Part shown: one piece after another, positions 24,261 to 33,709 of the stretch
How the letters are laid out: each line of letters opens with the position of its first letter
Position numbering within the stretch: position 1 is the first letter of the stretch
Assembly: GCA_963665505.1 (NCBI GenBank)
Contig: OY762275.1
Location: forward strand, 744,001-808,000
Reading direction: 5' to 3'
DNA: 64,000 nt
From: QANA01 sp963665505
GTDB lineage: Bacteria; Bacillota; Clostridia; Christensenellales; Christensenellaceae
The notes under the pieces: generated by a model
Database searches by the model: none
The model's input: only the letters and a program-made list of their open reading frames with translations
What the model was told of the DNA's origin: nothing
Made by a program: the position numbers and the translations under genes

Positions 24261-24409
24261 TGAACATTCCTCCTATTAAAGTAATCTATACTATTATTGT
24301 GGCACAGAATAAAAAAAGGTCAAGTCTTTTCGGCATTTTGTTTGTTTTTTAGCAGATTTAGGATATACTTTATGATAAGTGGATGCATACAAGGAGAAAG
24401 AAAAAAACC

Positions 24410-25345
24410 ATGAAAAAGCGGATATCCATCATTATCCCCTGTTTCAACGAGCAGGCGGTGATAGAAAAAACGTATGAGACGCTTACCCACACGGACTTTG
24501 GCGGGTATACGGTCGAATATATCTTTGTCGACGATGGAAGCCGGGACGATACGCGCAAGCTCCTGAAGAGATTCGCATCTGAAAACAAGCAGGTGAAAGT
24601 GGTGGGTTTTACGCGGAATTTCGGGCACCAATGCGCGGTATCGGCCGGGATCGCAAAGGCGGGAGGGGATGCGGCCGTCATTATCGACGCCGACCTGCAG
24701 GACCCGCCCGCGGTCATACTGGAAATGATCAGGAAATGGGAAGCCGGCTATCAAATCGCGTATGGCAAGCGTGTCAAAAGAAAAGGGGAAAGCAGGCTGA
24801 AGAAATGTACCGCCTGGGCCTATTACAGGGTCTTGCGCATGCTGGGCGGGAGCTATATCCCGCGGGATACGGGGGATTTCCGCCTGATCGACAAAAAAGT
24901 GGTGGACTTTTTAAACGCGATCCCCGAACGCAACCGGTTCCTGCGCGGGCTTACGGCCTGGGCGGGGTTCTCGAGCTGTCCGGTCGAGTATGTGCGGGAG
25001 GAACGGGCCGCGGGGGAGACCAAATATACGCTCAAAAAAATGTTTCGGCTGGCGGGGGACGGGATCACCTCTTTTTCAGACAAGCCGCTGAAACTGCCCC
25101 TGTATGTGGGTGCCGTCCTGCTGCCCATGAGTCTTGTATACGGCGTTGCGGCGACTGTTTTAGTAATACTGGGGATCTGGGAGATCGGGTATGTATTATT
25201 TGCGCTGGTTTTTACGATACTATCCGTAACGTTGGTATCACTTGGGATCATGGGGCTGTACCTGTCGCGTATCTATGACGAAGCGAAAGGCAGGCCCATG
25301 TATATGATAGGGGAAGAGATCAATTTTAACAAGGAGGAGACATGA
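24410..25345 (+). CDS. Family 2 glycosyltransferase, polyprenyl-phosphate type (GtrB/DPM1-like)
   Basis: A 311-residue enzyme from ATG 24410. The GT2 catalytic domain has IIIPCFNEQAVI, FVDDGSRDDT, DADLQDPP (metal DxD region) and DTGDFRLIDKK. Two C-terminal membrane helices (about 230-290) end the protein, as in GtrB-type enzymes that load a sugar on undecaprenyl phosphate. It overlaps the aminopeptidase gene by four bases. The sugar is unknown. Confidence 0.92.
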   Translation: MKKRISIIIPCFNEQAVIEKTYETLTHTDFGGYTVEYIFVDDGSRDDTRKLLKRFASENKQVKVVGFTRNFGHQCAVSAGIAKAGGDAAVIIDADLQDPPAVILEMIRKWEAGYQIAYGKRVKRKGESRLKKCTAWAYYRVLRMLGGSYIPRDTGDFRLIDKKVVDFLNAIPERNRFLRGLTAWAGFSSCPVEYVREERAAGETKYTLKKMFRLAGDGITSFSDKPLKLPLYVGAVLLPMSLVYGVAATVLVILGIWEIGYVLFALVFTILSVTLVSLGIMGLYLSRIYDEAKGRPMYMIGEEINFNKEET

Positions 25346-26454
25346 CGGACCCGAGATTAAGGCAATTGGCGGAAAACCTGATAAATTATTCCTGTAACCT
25401 GCAAAAAGACGAAAAGGTGCTGATCGAGATATTCGACTGCGACGAAGTCCTGGCGGAAGAGATGATCAGGGCGGCGTACGCGGCCGGCGGGCAGCCGTTT
25501 GTCGAACGGTATAGCTCGAAAGCCGAGCGGGCGTGGCTGCTGCAGGCCGGACGGGCGCAGATAGAGGCGCGTGCGAAATGGGACGCGGCCCGCATGCGGG
25601 AAATGGACGCCTATATCGCGTTCCGCGGTAACGAGAACACCGCCGAAAATGCGGACATCCCGGATGCACAGACGGCGCTGTACCAATCGATCTATGTGAA
25701 AAACGTACACTATGACGTGCGCCTGAAGAAAAAGTGGTGTGTCCTGCGCTACCCCAACGAGGCGATGGCGCAGCTTTCGGGCATGAGCACGCGTGTGTTT
25801 GAGGATTTTTATTTCAACGTCTGCAATCTGGATTATTCCAAGATGGACAAAGCGATGGACCCCCTGAAGGCACTGATGGACAAGACCGACCGGGTGCGTC
25901 TCATCGCGCCGGGGACGGACCTGACGTTCTCGATCAATGGGATCGGGGCGGTCAAGTGCGCCGGGACCATGAATGTGCCCGACGGGGAAGTTTTTACGGC
26001 GCCCGTGCGGAACAGTGTGAACGGCTCGATCGCGTTCAATGCGCCGAGCCTTTACCAGGGGTTCAAATTTGAAAAGATCAGCCTCACGTTCCGCGACGGC
26101 AAGATCGTCCAAGCCGACTCCAACAATGCCGAACGCATGCGGGCGATCCTGGATACGGATGAAGGCGCGCGCTATGTGGGAGAGTTCGCCATCGGCGTGA
26201 ATCCGTTCATCAACACGCCCATGTGCGATATCCTGTTCGATGAAAAGATCGCGGGGTCGATCCACTTTACGCCGGGCAGCGCATACGATGACGCGTTCAA
26301 CGGCAACAAGAGCGCCATCCACTGGGACCTGGTGCTGATCCAGACGCCAAAATGGGGCGGCGGGGAGATCTATTTCGACGATGTTTTGGTGAGAAAAGAC
26401 GGCTTGTTCGTACCGGATACGCTGCAATGCCTGAACCCCGAAAACCTGAAATGA
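25342..26454 (+). CDS. M29 family aminopeptidase
   Basis: A 370-residue thermophilic-type metalloaminopeptidase (AmpS/PepS family). Family sequence includes LAENLINYSCNLQKDEKVLI at the start, FNAPSLYQGFKFEKISLTF, ARYVGEFAIGVNPFINTPM and IHWDLVLI near the C terminus, with conserved Glu/His metal ligands. It starts on the ATGA overlap with the glycosyltransferase. It releases N-terminal residues from peptides in the cytoplasm. Confidence 0.93.
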   Translation: MTDPRLRQLAENLINYSCNLQKDEKVLIEIFDCDEVLAEEMIRAAYAAGGQPFVERYSSKAERAWLLQAGRAQIEARAKWDAARMREMDAYIAFRGNENTAENADIPDAQTALYQSIYVKNVHYDVRLKKKWCVLRYPNEAMAQLSGMSTRVFEDFYFNVCNLDYSKMDKAMDPLKALMDKTDRVRLIAPGTDLTFSINGIGAVKCAGTMNVPDGEVFTAPVRNSVNGSIAFNAPSLYQGFKFEKISLTFRDGKIVQADSNNAERMRAILDTDEGARYVGEFAIGVNPFINTPMCDILFDEKIAGSIHFTPGSAYDDAFNGNKSAIHWDLVLIQTPKWGGGEIYFDDVLVRKDGLFVPDTLQCLNPENLK

Positions 26455-26488
26455 ATCCTTTTTCAGGGAAGCGAAACGCTAAATTTTC

Positions 26489-26517
26489 TTGAAAAAACGC
26501 AGGTCTTATACTATAAT
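26489..26517 (+). promoter_or_regulatory. Promoter of gap
   Basis: TTGAAA (26489-26494), 17-nt spacer, TATAAT (26512-26517), 74 bases before the ATG. Confidence 0.85.
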
Positions 26518-26590
26518 GAGTTTATGTTTTACTCTACCCGCAAACCTTATTTTTGTTTAAAATATGTATACTAATTAGGAGGATTTTTAT

Positions 26591-27610
26591 ATGGCAATCA
26601 AGGTTGGTATCAACGGCTTCGGGCGTATCGGACGCTTGGTATTCCGCGCTTCCGTAGGACAGCCCGAGTTTGAAGTAGTGGGCATCAACGACCCGTTTAT
26701 TGAACCCGCGTACATGGTCTATCTGCTGACGCATGATACGGTACACGGAAAGTTCGACGGCGAGGCCTATGCAAAGGAAGATTCTATCGTCGTAAATGGC
26801 AACGAGATCAAAGTCTTTGCCGAGAGGAACCCCCAGGATATCGGTTGGGGCAAGGTCGGCGCCGAATATATCGTGGAATCCACCGGGGTATTCACAACTG
26901 CGGAAAAGGCGAAGGCACACCTGGCCGCCGGCGCCAAGAAAGTCGTTATTTCCGCACCTTCGGCCGATGCCCCCATGTTTGTCATGGGCGTTAACCAGGA
27001 TACGTATGATCCGAGCATGGACATTCTTTCCAACGCTTCCTGTACGACCAACTGCCTGGCCCCTCTGGCCAAGGTCATCAATGATAATTTCGGGATCGTG
27101 GAAGGTCTGATGACGACCGTGCACTCCACGACATCCACCCAAAAAACGGTGGACGGCCCTTCGGGCAAAAACTGGAGGCTGGGCAGGGGCGCGGCCTTCA
27201 ACATCATCCCTTCGACGACCGGCGCCGCAAAAGCCGTAGGCAAAGTTATTCCCGAACTCAACGGCAAACTGACGGGCATGGCTTTCCGTGTTCCTACCGC
27301 AGACTCTTCTGTCGTAGACCTTACCTGCAGGCTGGCCAAACCCGCATCGTATGATGCGATCAAGGCCGCGATGAAGGCCGCAAGCGAGGGCGAACTTAAA
27401 GGGATCGTAGGGTATACTGAGGAGGCTGTTGTTTCTTCCGATTTCATCGGAGATTCCCGGACATCCATCTTTGACGCTACGGCCGGGATCGCCCTGACCG
27501 ACACGTTTGTCAAATTGATCGCCTGGTACGATAACGAGTGGGGCTATTCCAACAAAGTGTTGGACCTCATCAAGCATATCGCTTCCGTAGATGCGAAGGC
27601 AACCAAGTAA
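26591..27610 (+). CDS. gap: Glyceraldehyde-3-phosphate dehydrogenase
   Basis: A 339-residue enzyme with the Rossmann start VGINGFGRIGRLVFR, the active-site segment SNASCTTNCLAPLAK (catalytic Cys near 154) and the C-terminal WYDNEWGYSNKVLDL. AGGAGG precedes the ATG. It makes 1,3-bisphosphoglycerate with NAD+ in glycolysis. Single-gene unit with its own promoter and terminator. Confidence 0.98.
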   Translation: MAIKVGINGFGRIGRLVFRASVGQPEFEVVGINDPFIEPAYMVYLLTHDTVHGKFDGEAYAKEDSIVVNGNEIKVFAERNPQDIGWGKVGAEYIVESTGVFTTAEKAKAHLAAGAKKVVISAPSADAPMFVMGVNQDTYDPSMDILSNASCTTNCLAPLAKVINDNFGIVEGLMTTVHSTTSTQKTVDGPSGKNWRLGRGAAFNIIPSTTGAAKAVGKVIPELNGKLTGMAFRVPTADSSVVDLTCRLAKPASYDAIKAAMKAASEGELKGIVGYTEEAVVSSDFIGDSRTSIFDATAGIALTDTFVKLIAWYDNEWGYSNKVLDLIKHIASVDAKATK

Positions 27611-27620
27611 TTGATTCTCC

Positions 27621-27654
27621 AAAAAGGCTTTTCCAAGTAGGAAAAGCCTTTTTT
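27621..27654 (+). terminator. Terminator of gap
   Basis: A 14-bp stem AAAAAGGCTTTTCC / GGAAAAGCCTTTTT with loop AAGTA, followed by T's. Confidence 0.92.
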
Positions 27655-27732
27655 ATCTAGCTGAAATTTTAATTGTGTTTTCTTTTATCGCGTGTATAAT
27701 AAGAAAGTAGCAAACGAAAGAGAGGAAGAAGG

Positions 27733-28794
27733 GTGCGGGGACTGTTGTTTTTTGTTTTGACTTTGGGTGTCGCCGCCCTTGGATCGTTCGCGGCGCAAAA
27801 GCTGAAAATACCGGGCGGCGGTATGCTGGGGGCGATGATCGCCGTCGCGGCTCTGAATCTATTATCGGGAGAAGCCGTCTTTCCCGAAGATCTGCGGGTT
27901 GCTGTACAAATTTGTTCGGGTGCCATGGTCGGCAGCAGGATAAGCAGAAAAGACGCGATCGCGCTTAAGCAGATCGTTCTGCCGACGGTACTGCTCATCG
28001 CGTTCATGATGCTTATGAATATGACAATAGGGGTCACGATTTTTGCATGCAGCGACCTGGATATCGCCACTTCTCTATTTGCCGCTTCCCCCGGCGGCAT
28101 GTCCGATATGGCTTTGATCGCGGAGGACATGGGCGCGAATTCGGTGTACGTCACGCTGCTGCAGTTGATCCGATTGATCACCGTTCTGGTATTTATGCCG
28201 GCAATGGTCAGATGGATCCATTCCAAAAATAAGAAAAAGGCCGGTCAGAAAGAAACGATTGAGAACAAGATACAGCCGCAGCCTTTAAAGACGCAAGTCC
28301 TGCGCTGCTTTGTCACCGTCTTCGTGGCCGGTACGGGCGGGCTGTTGTTTTATTTCATGGACGTGACGGCGGGTGCCATGTTGGGCGCCATGCTATTTAC
28401 GGCCACATATAATATGCTGCATTCAAAGGCTTATTTCCCGCCCAAAATACGGGCGTTCACACAGGTGTTTGCCGGTGCGTTTTTGGGGATGCGCATCGAT
28501 ATGGAAAGCGTATTGGGCATCGGCAGACTGCTGATCCCCGCGGCGATCATGGTTGCGGGCATCCTGCTGTTTACATTTGTCGCCGCTTTCCTGATACACA
28601 AATTTACAAAGTTGGATTTAGGCGTATGTCTGATGGCCTGTACGCCCGGGGGCATACAGGAGATGTCGATCTTGAGCGAAGATCTGGGTACGGATACGCC
28701 CAAGATCGCCGTCATGCAGACAGCCAGACTGATATCGGTCATCGCGCTTTTCCCGACGATGATCGAGATCATCGCCAAATTGTTCATGCATTGA
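27733..28794 (+). CDS. AbrB-type duplicated membrane protein
   Basis: A 353-residue polytopic protein built of two related halves, each with about five membrane helices and a repeated motif: GGGMLGAMIAVAALNLLSGE / AGAMLGAMLFTATYNMLHSK and ASPGGMSDMALIAEDMG / CTPGGIQEMSILSEDLG. This is the PF05145 family, often mislabelled ammonia monooxygenase or AbrB regulator; it is a membrane protein of unknown, perhaps transport, function. The start is GTG at 27733 behind AGAAGG. Confidence 0.88.
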   Translation: MRGLLFFVLTLGVAALGSFAAQKLKIPGGGMLGAMIAVAALNLLSGEAVFPEDLRVAVQICSGAMVGSRISRKDAIALKQIVLPTVLLIAFMMLMNMTIGVTIFACSDLDIATSLFAASPGGMSDMALIAEDMGANSVYVTLLQLIRLITVLVFMPAMVRWIHSKNKKKAGQKETIENKIQPQPLKTQVLRCFVTVFVAGTGGLLFYFMDVTAGAMLGAMLFTATYNMLHSKAYFPPKIRAFTQVFAGAFLGMRIDMESVLGIGRLLIPAAIMVAGILLFTFVAAFLIHKFTKLDLGVCLMACTPGGIQEMSILSEDLGTDTPKIAVMQTARLISVIALFPTMIEIIAKLFMH

Positions 28795-28800
28795 AACCAG

Positions 28801-28843
28801 GTGCCATAGAGCAACGGGAAAAAACGGTTCTATGGCATTTCTG
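28801..28843 (+). terminator. Terminator-like hairpin
   Basis: GTGCCATAGA (28801-28810) pairs with TCTATGGCA (28829-28837), followed by TTTCT, directly after the AbrB-type gene. Confidence 0.65.
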
Positions 28844-28931
28844 TCTGCACGGTACGGGGACAACGGAACAGGGCAAAGCGTATCGGAACGGAAATGCAGT
28901 ACCGCCATAGGGAAAACAAGGGAGAACTACG

Positions 28932-29702
28932 ATGAAAAAATGTTTTCGGTTAGTTGCTTTGTGCATTGCGCTGGCTTTAGCCGCGGAGAGCGTCTCCGCC
29001 TGCGGCCGGAAAAGGTACGATGTGGAAGATATCGTGGAGAGCGGGACACTCGTCGTTTTGACGAGCGCCGAATTTCCGCCATATGAATATCTGGACGAAA
29101 CCGGCGTTCCCGTGGGCGCAGACATCGAGATTGCGCAGGCGGTCGCGGACGCGCTGGGGGTCGAACTGCAGGTGGAAAACAGGGAATTTTCAGAGCTTCT
29201 TTCCGCACTGGCCGACGGGCAGGGCGCGATGGCCATCTCAGCCATCCCGCTGGATGGAGAAGGAACGGAAGGCGTGGAGTTTTCCGCCGGATATGCGGAA
29301 AACGTCCAGTATATCGTGACCGGCACCGCGGAAGAAGAGATAACCGGCGCCGATACGCTGCTTGGCAAAGATATCGCCGTGCAGGCGAGCACGGCCGGCG
29401 ATTTTTACGCGACCGATGATGCGAACGCACGGAAAGTCCTGCGCTATGATACGGCGACACAAGCCGCCGCCGCGCTGTTGTGCGGGGAGGCGGACGCCCT
29501 TATCGCGGATGAAGTAACGGCGAGGCGCATCGTCGCAAACAATGCGGAGACGCTCAGAATCATCGAGGAACCGCTGGTGGAAGAGACATACGGGGTGGCG
29601 GTGGGCAAAGGATCGGACCTGCTGGACGTTGTAAACGGCGTTCTGGCGGAGTTCCTGGCGGAAGGCACGATCGATGTGCTCGTACTGCGCTACACATCCT
29701 GA
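28932..29702 (+). CDS. Amino-acid-type solute-binding lipoprotein (orphan)
   Basis: A 256-residue family 3 binding protein. The signal peptide ends in the lipobox VSAC (Cys24). The body has SGTLVVLTSAEFPPYEYLDE, the usual GADIEIAQAVADALGVELQV and the hinge LGKDIAVQ. The family feeds polar amino acids to ABC importers, but no permease or ATPase gene lies beside it. It may serve a distant transporter. Confidence 0.9.
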   Translation: MKKCFRLVALCIALALAAESVSACGRKRYDVEDIVESGTLVVLTSAEFPPYEYLDETGVPVGADIEIAQAVADALGVELQVENREFSELLSALADGQGAMAISAIPLDGEGTEGVEFSAGYAENVQYIVTGTAEEEITGADTLLGKDIAVQASTAGDFYATDDANARKVLRYDTATQAAAALLCGEADALIADEVTARRIVANNAETLRIIEEPLVEETYGVAVGKGSDLLDVVNGVLAEFLAEGTIDVLVLRYTS

Positions 29703-29724
29703 AAAATAGCGGTTTTGGCCGTAT

Positions 29725-30315
29725 CTATTCGGAAAATGCGCCTTCTTGGGCGTATTTTTCTATTGTTTCCCGTACAAAATCCCACAGCGCGGGCAGGAAG
29801 TCTTTGACCGGCGCCATCCGCGCGTAGACCTGCTCTTTTCGGACATGTCCCTTTTTCCAGGTATAGCCGCCGGTCAACGCATTGTTCAGAAAAGGCTGGA
29901 TGCGGTCTATCGCGTTTGCATAGGCGGCTTCGCGTGTGGCGCCGGCTTCGAATTCTTTCCACAGGCGGGAAAATTCGGCGCTCTGCTCTTTTGGGAGGAG
30001 GGCGAACAATTTCTTCGCCGCGGCGGCTTCCCGCGCGGCTTTATCCAGATAGCCGGCTTCGTCGTACGCGAACGTATCGCCGGCATATACTTCGACCAGA
30101 TCGTGCGTAAGCGCCATTTTCAGGATACGGAGCATATCCAGGCCGGGCGCGCCATGTTCCTGCAATACCATCGCGGCCAGGGCAAAGTGCCAGGAATGTT
30201 CCGCATCGTTTTCTCTGCGCGACCGGTCGATGAGCAATGTCTGGCGGAAAATGGATTTCATTTTATCCACCTCGGCCAGGAAGGCAAGTTGTTGTTGCAG
30301 CCGTGGTTCAATCAT
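29725..30315 (-). CDS. HD-domain hydrolase (5'-nucleotidase YfbR-like)
   Basis: A 196-residue protein from ATG 30315 (GGGAGAT upstream); the longer frame to 30411 lacks a ribosome site. Metal-binding HD pattern: ENDAEHSWHFALAAM and ALTHDLVEVYAGD, followed by a helical C terminus. Members hydrolyse deoxynucleoside 5'-monophosphates or related nucleotides. Substrate is inferred. Confidence 0.88.
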   Translation of the reverse strand: MIEPRLQQQLAFLAEVDKMKSIFRQTLLIDRSRRENDAEHSWHFALAAMVLQEHGAPGLDMLRILKMALTHDLVEVYAGDTFAYDEAGYLDKAAREAAAAKKLFALLPKEQSAEFSRLWKEFEAGATREAAYANAIDRIQPFLNNALTGGYTWKKGHVRKEQVYARMAPVKDFLPALWDFVRETIEKYAQEGAFSE

Positions 30316-30557
30316 TGTGTATCTCCCATGGAATATCGATTCCGTTAAAAAGGTATTCTTGTTGCGTTTCCATATTTGCTTAATCATACGATGATTGCAT
30401 GGCCGTGTCAATTTTTCGGCAGGCCGCGCGCGCGGCAGGACCGCGAAATTTCCCCCATAACAAAGGGAAAAAACCGCCTGCTTCCCGGCAGAGATCGCCG
30501 CGAAGGGACGGCCGTTCCGGGGGGGAAAAATTTTCTAAAAAAATTAATAATTTTATA
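30316..30557. other. Intergenic region with no gene seen
   Basis: A G+C-rich stretch with an imperfect inverted repeat (AAATTTCCCCC near 30446 and GGGGGGGAAAAATTT near 30520). No open frame with a ribosome site is supported. It precedes the promoter of the ATP-grasp/KamA operon. Confidence 0.4.
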
Positions 30558-30586
30558 TTGACGGAGGAGCAAATAAATCATATAAT
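30558..30586 (+). promoter_or_regulatory. Promoter of the ATP-grasp/KamA operon
   Basis: TTGACG (30558-30563), 17-nt spacer, TATAAT (30581-30586), 53 bases before the first ATG. Confidence 0.85.
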
Positions 30587-30639
30587 GAAGCGATCCTTGA
30601 AGAATATTTTTTTAGAAAAAGGGAAAGGAAGTAAGGAAG

Positions 30640-31662
30640 ATGGAGGAAGTCCCTAAGCCGGCACCTCTACCCAGATGTTGCATAGGATTGACGTACAACT
30701 TGAAAAAAGGCGTTGATTCCGATGCGGAGGCGGAGTACGATAGCATAGATACGGTATTGGCCATCAAAAAAGTTTTGGAGGAAGATGGCTGTAAAGTAGA
30801 ATTATTGGAAGCAGACGCATACCTGCCGGAGAAACTGCAAAAAAGCAAGGTAGATATCGTCTTTAATATTGCCGAAGGAATATATGGGCGGGGCCGCGAA
30901 GCGCAGGTGCCGGCCATTCTTAATTTTTACAAGATCCCTTTTACGGGTTCGGATGAGACCACGCTGTGTATCGCCCTGGATAAGGCGCTTGCCAAGCGGG
31001 TCCTTTCCACCTACGGGATCAGGACCCCGAAATACATGGTCATTGCGGATGAAAAACAATGCGAGGGGCTCGATTTCTCGTTCCCGGTCATTGTGAAGCC
31101 CAATGCGGAAGGTTCCAGCAAGGGTATCGCGGAGACCGCGATCGTGAACAACGAGCAGGAACTCCGCGCACTGATCGCGGAAGATCTTGCGAAGTATAAA
31201 GAGGCCATGCTGGCCGAAGAATATGTCGCGGGACGCGAATTTACGGTAGGCATGTTTGGAAATGGGAAAGATCTGCATGTGTTTCCGCCGATGGAGATCG
31301 TTTTCATAAACGACGAGGAGCGGTACAACATCTACAGTTATCCAGTCAAACAAAATTATAAAAAATACGTGCGGTATGAATGCCCTGCTTCGATCAGCAA
31401 AGAGGTCGAACAGGAGATGATTCGTATGTCTAAAGAAATATACGAAGCCCTCGAATGCAAGGATGTTGCGCGGATCGATTTCCGGCTCTCCAAAGACGGG
31501 AAGGTATATTTCATCGAGATCAACCCGTTGCCGGGTATGGCGCCGGGATACAGTGATTTCCCGATGATCGCACAGTTTTGTGGTATGGGCTATGCAGCGC
31601 TGGTGCGCAATATACTAAGCAGCGCGCGCAAGCGGTATGATCTTGGTTCCTTATTATCATAG
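30640..31662 (+). CDS. ATP-grasp ligase, D-alanine-D-alanine-ligase family
   Basis: A 340-residue ATP-grasp enzyme. ATP-binding and metal residues are seen in FPVIVKPNAEGSSKGI (about 150), EEYVAGREFTVGMFG (about 193) and ARIDFRLSKDGKVYFIEINP (about 285). The N-terminal FNIAEGIYGRGREAQVPAIL matches Ddl-like enzymes. It differs from housekeeping Ddl in its substrate-binding tail (LPGMAPGYSDFPMIA). It is 12 bases upstream of a KamA-type gene, so its substrate may be a beta-amino acid rather than D-alanine; that is inference. Confidence 0.85.
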   Translation: MEEVPKPAPLPRCCIGLTYNLKKGVDSDAEAEYDSIDTVLAIKKVLEEDGCKVELLEADAYLPEKLQKSKVDIVFNIAEGIYGRGREAQVPAILNFYKIPFTGSDETTLCIALDKALAKRVLSTYGIRTPKYMVIADEKQCEGLDFSFPVIVKPNAEGSSKGIAETAIVNNEQELRALIAEDLAKYKEAMLAEEYVAGREFTVGMFGNGKDLHVFPPMEIVFINDEERYNIYSYPVKQNYKKYVRYECPASISKEVEQEMIRMSKEIYEALECKDVARIDFRLSKDGKVYFIEINPLPGMAPGYSDFPMIAQFCGMGYAALVRNILSSARKRYDLGSLLS

Positions 31663-31674
31663 GGAGGGATATAT

Positions 31675-32793
31675 ATGGAGAATGCTTTGAACGTGCCCCG
31701 AAAAGAGCTGTGCCAAGATAGGGACTGGAACGATTGGAAATGGCAATTCAGAAATAGGATTACGACGGTAGAGCAGTTGAGCCGGGTTCTGCCGCTGACA
31801 GAGAAAGAAAAGCGGGATATAGCGGCGTGCCTGGAGACCTTCCGTATGGCGATTACCCCGTATTATGCGTCGCTGATGGATCCGACGGATCCGATGGACC
31901 CGATACGGCGGCAGTCGGTCCCCTCGATCGAAGAAACCGTAACGGGCACAAACGATCTGGCGGACCCGCTGAATGAAGAGGGAGACAGCCCTGTCCCCAA
32001 TATCGTGCACCGTTACCCCGACCGTGTGCTCTTCCTGGTAACGCGGCAGTGTTCGATGTATTGCAGGCACTGCACCCGCAGGCGGGTGGTCGGTGAAGAA
32101 GATACGATGATCAGCGAACTCGAGATGCAGGCGGCGCTGCACTATATCGCAAACACGCCGGCCGTGCGGGACGTACTGATATCCGGCGGAGACCCGCTCA
32201 CCATGAGTGACGGGAAGCTGGAACACATCATTGCAAGCCTGCGCAAGATCGAGCATGTGGAGATCATCCGTATCGGCACGCGCGTGCCGGTGGTCCTGCC
32301 GATGCGCATAACCAAGGGTCTTACGGATATGCTGCGCAAATATCATCCGATCTGGATCAATACGCACTTCAACCATCCGAAGGAAGTCACGCCCGAGGCG
32401 GTGGAAGCCTGCGCGAGACTGGTGGATGCGGGGATACCCCTCGGCAACCAGAGCGTGCTGCTGCGCGGTATAAACGATAACACGGAGACAATGAAGGAAC
32501 TGTTGCTCAAGCTGGTAAAAGCACGGGTACGGCCGTATTACCTGTATCAATGCGATCTGAGCAAAGGCATCACCCATTTCCGTACAAAAGTGGAAACGGG
32601 GGTCAAGATCATGCATGAACTGATCGGCAATATCTCCGGCTATGCGATCCCGCGGTTTGTCATCGATGCCCCGATGGGGGGCGGCAAAATACCGATCAAC
32701 CCGGAATATGTCGTATCGTTTGACGACAAGCGGGTCGTGATGAAGAACTACCTGGGGAAGATATACACATACCCCCAGCCGGACGACCTTTAG
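31675..32793 (+). CDS. KamA-family radical SAM aminomutase (lysine 2,3-aminomutase-like)
   Basis: A 372-residue radical SAM enzyme with CSMYCRHC (CxxxCxxC, about 125-132), the SAM-binding GGDPL and a PLP-binding region with KIPINPEY near the C terminus. Two Asp positions that bind the substrate epsilon-amine in lysine 2,3-aminomutase are kept (YQCDLSKG and IDAPMGGG); the glutamate enzyme has Lys and Asn there. So lysine is the better substrate guess. Shorter than clostridial KamA (416) by about 40 residues. GGGAGG precedes the ATG. Confidence 0.88.
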   Translation: MENALNVPRKELCQDRDWNDWKWQFRNRITTVEQLSRVLPLTEKEKRDIAACLETFRMAITPYYASLMDPTDPMDPIRRQSVPSIEETVTGTNDLADPLNEEGDSPVPNIVHRYPDRVLFLVTRQCSMYCRHCTRRRVVGEEDTMISELEMQAALHYIANTPAVRDVLISGGDPLTMSDGKLEHIIASLRKIEHVEIIRIGTRVPVVLPMRITKGLTDMLRKYHPIWINTHFNHPKEVTPEAVEACARLVDAGIPLGNQSVLLRGINDNTETMKELLLKLVKARVRPYYLYQCDLSKGITHFRTKVETGVKIMHELIGNISGYAIPRFVIDAPMGGGKIPINPEYVVSFDDKRVVMKNYLGKIYTYPQPDDL

Positions 32794-32811
32794 CGTAGCG
32801 CATATAAGAAA

Positions 32812-32847
32812 AAAAGAGACCCAAGCGCACAGGCTTGGGTCTTTTCT
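32812..32847. terminator. Terminator between kamA-like gene and degV
   Basis: GACCCAAGC (32818-32826) pairs with GCTTGGGTC (32833-32841), flanked by A and T runs, serving converging genes. Confidence 0.9.
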
Positions 32848-32863
32848 TATGGGGAAAGGGCAA

Positions 32864-33709
32864 TTATGCCTCTTTGGCGATATAGGCGACCCCAAATGCG
32901 CCCGGCCCGGCATGCGTGCCCACGATGCTGCCGATCACACCGCGCAGGATACTTTTTGGATCGATATAGGAGGAAAAATAGTCGATGCATTTCTCCATCA
33001 TTTCCGGGGCGTCCGCATGGCCGAAGGAGACCGGATATTGCGGGCAGACCCCTTCTTTCTGCATGGAATGCAGCAGGAAAGAAAACGCACTTTTAAGCCC
33101 TTTGACTTTCCCGATCGCAGAGACGACACCGTTTTTAACAGAAACGATGGGGCGGATGCCCATAATATTGCCAAGTATGGCCGAGGTGGCGGACAAGCGT
33201 CCACCCATTTTCAGGTATTTCAGCGTGCTTACGGCCGCGACGATGCGCAGCCGCGGGCAAAGGGCAGAAACGGTCTGGGCGATTGCGGCCGCGGTTTGGC
33301 CCTGGTCGCGGAGACCGGCGGCGACCTTCACCAGCAGGCCCAGCGCAAAGCTTACGTTCTGCGAATCAATCAAATGGATCTTTTCGGGAGAACCGACCAT
33401 TTCTTTGGCGATCGTGGCGGATTGGAAAGTACCGCTGAGTTTGGAAGAGATCAGGATGCAGACGATCTCTTCGCCGGCCGCAATATAGCGGCGGAACAGC
33501 GTTTCAAATGCGGCGGGCGTCGCCTGAGACGTTGTGGGCAGCGTGTCGGCGGCGGCCAGTTTCTTATAAAATTCTTCCGGGGAAAGTTCTATCCCGTCGA
33601 TATAAGAGCGGTCCGCAAAATTGATCGTGAGCGGGACGATGTCCACACCCAGTTGCGCGACCTGCGAAAAAGTGAGGTCGCTGGTGCTGTCCGTAATGAG
33701 CTTAACCAT
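32864..33709 (-). CDS. DegV family fatty-acid-binding protein
   Basis: A 281-residue protein with the DegV start ITDSTSDLT and conserved TTSQATPAAFETLF, then LISSKLSGTFQSATIA. DegV proteins (FakB type) bind fatty acids for the fatty acid kinase FakA. The gene overlaps the upstream MarR gene by eight bases, which suggests joint control of lipid metabolism. Confidence 0.94.
   Translation of the reverse strand: MVKLITDSTSDLTFSQVAQLGVDIVPLTINFADRSYIDGIELSPEEFYKKLAAADTLPTTSQATPAAFETLFRRYIAAGEEIVCILISSKLSGTFQSATIAKEMVGSPEKIHLIDSQNVSFALGLLVKVAAGLRDQGQTAAAIAQTVSALCPRLRIVAAVSTLKYLKMGGRLSATSAILGNIMGIRPIVSVKNGVVSAIGKVKGLKSAFSFLLHSMQKEGVCPQYPVSFGHADAPEMMEKCIDYFSSYIDPKSILRGVIGSIVGTHAGPGAFGVAYIAKEA

Noticed and set aside
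25357..26427. Antisense frame across the M29 aminopeptidase
   Set aside because: No ribosome site, no motif; the plus-strand gene is certain.
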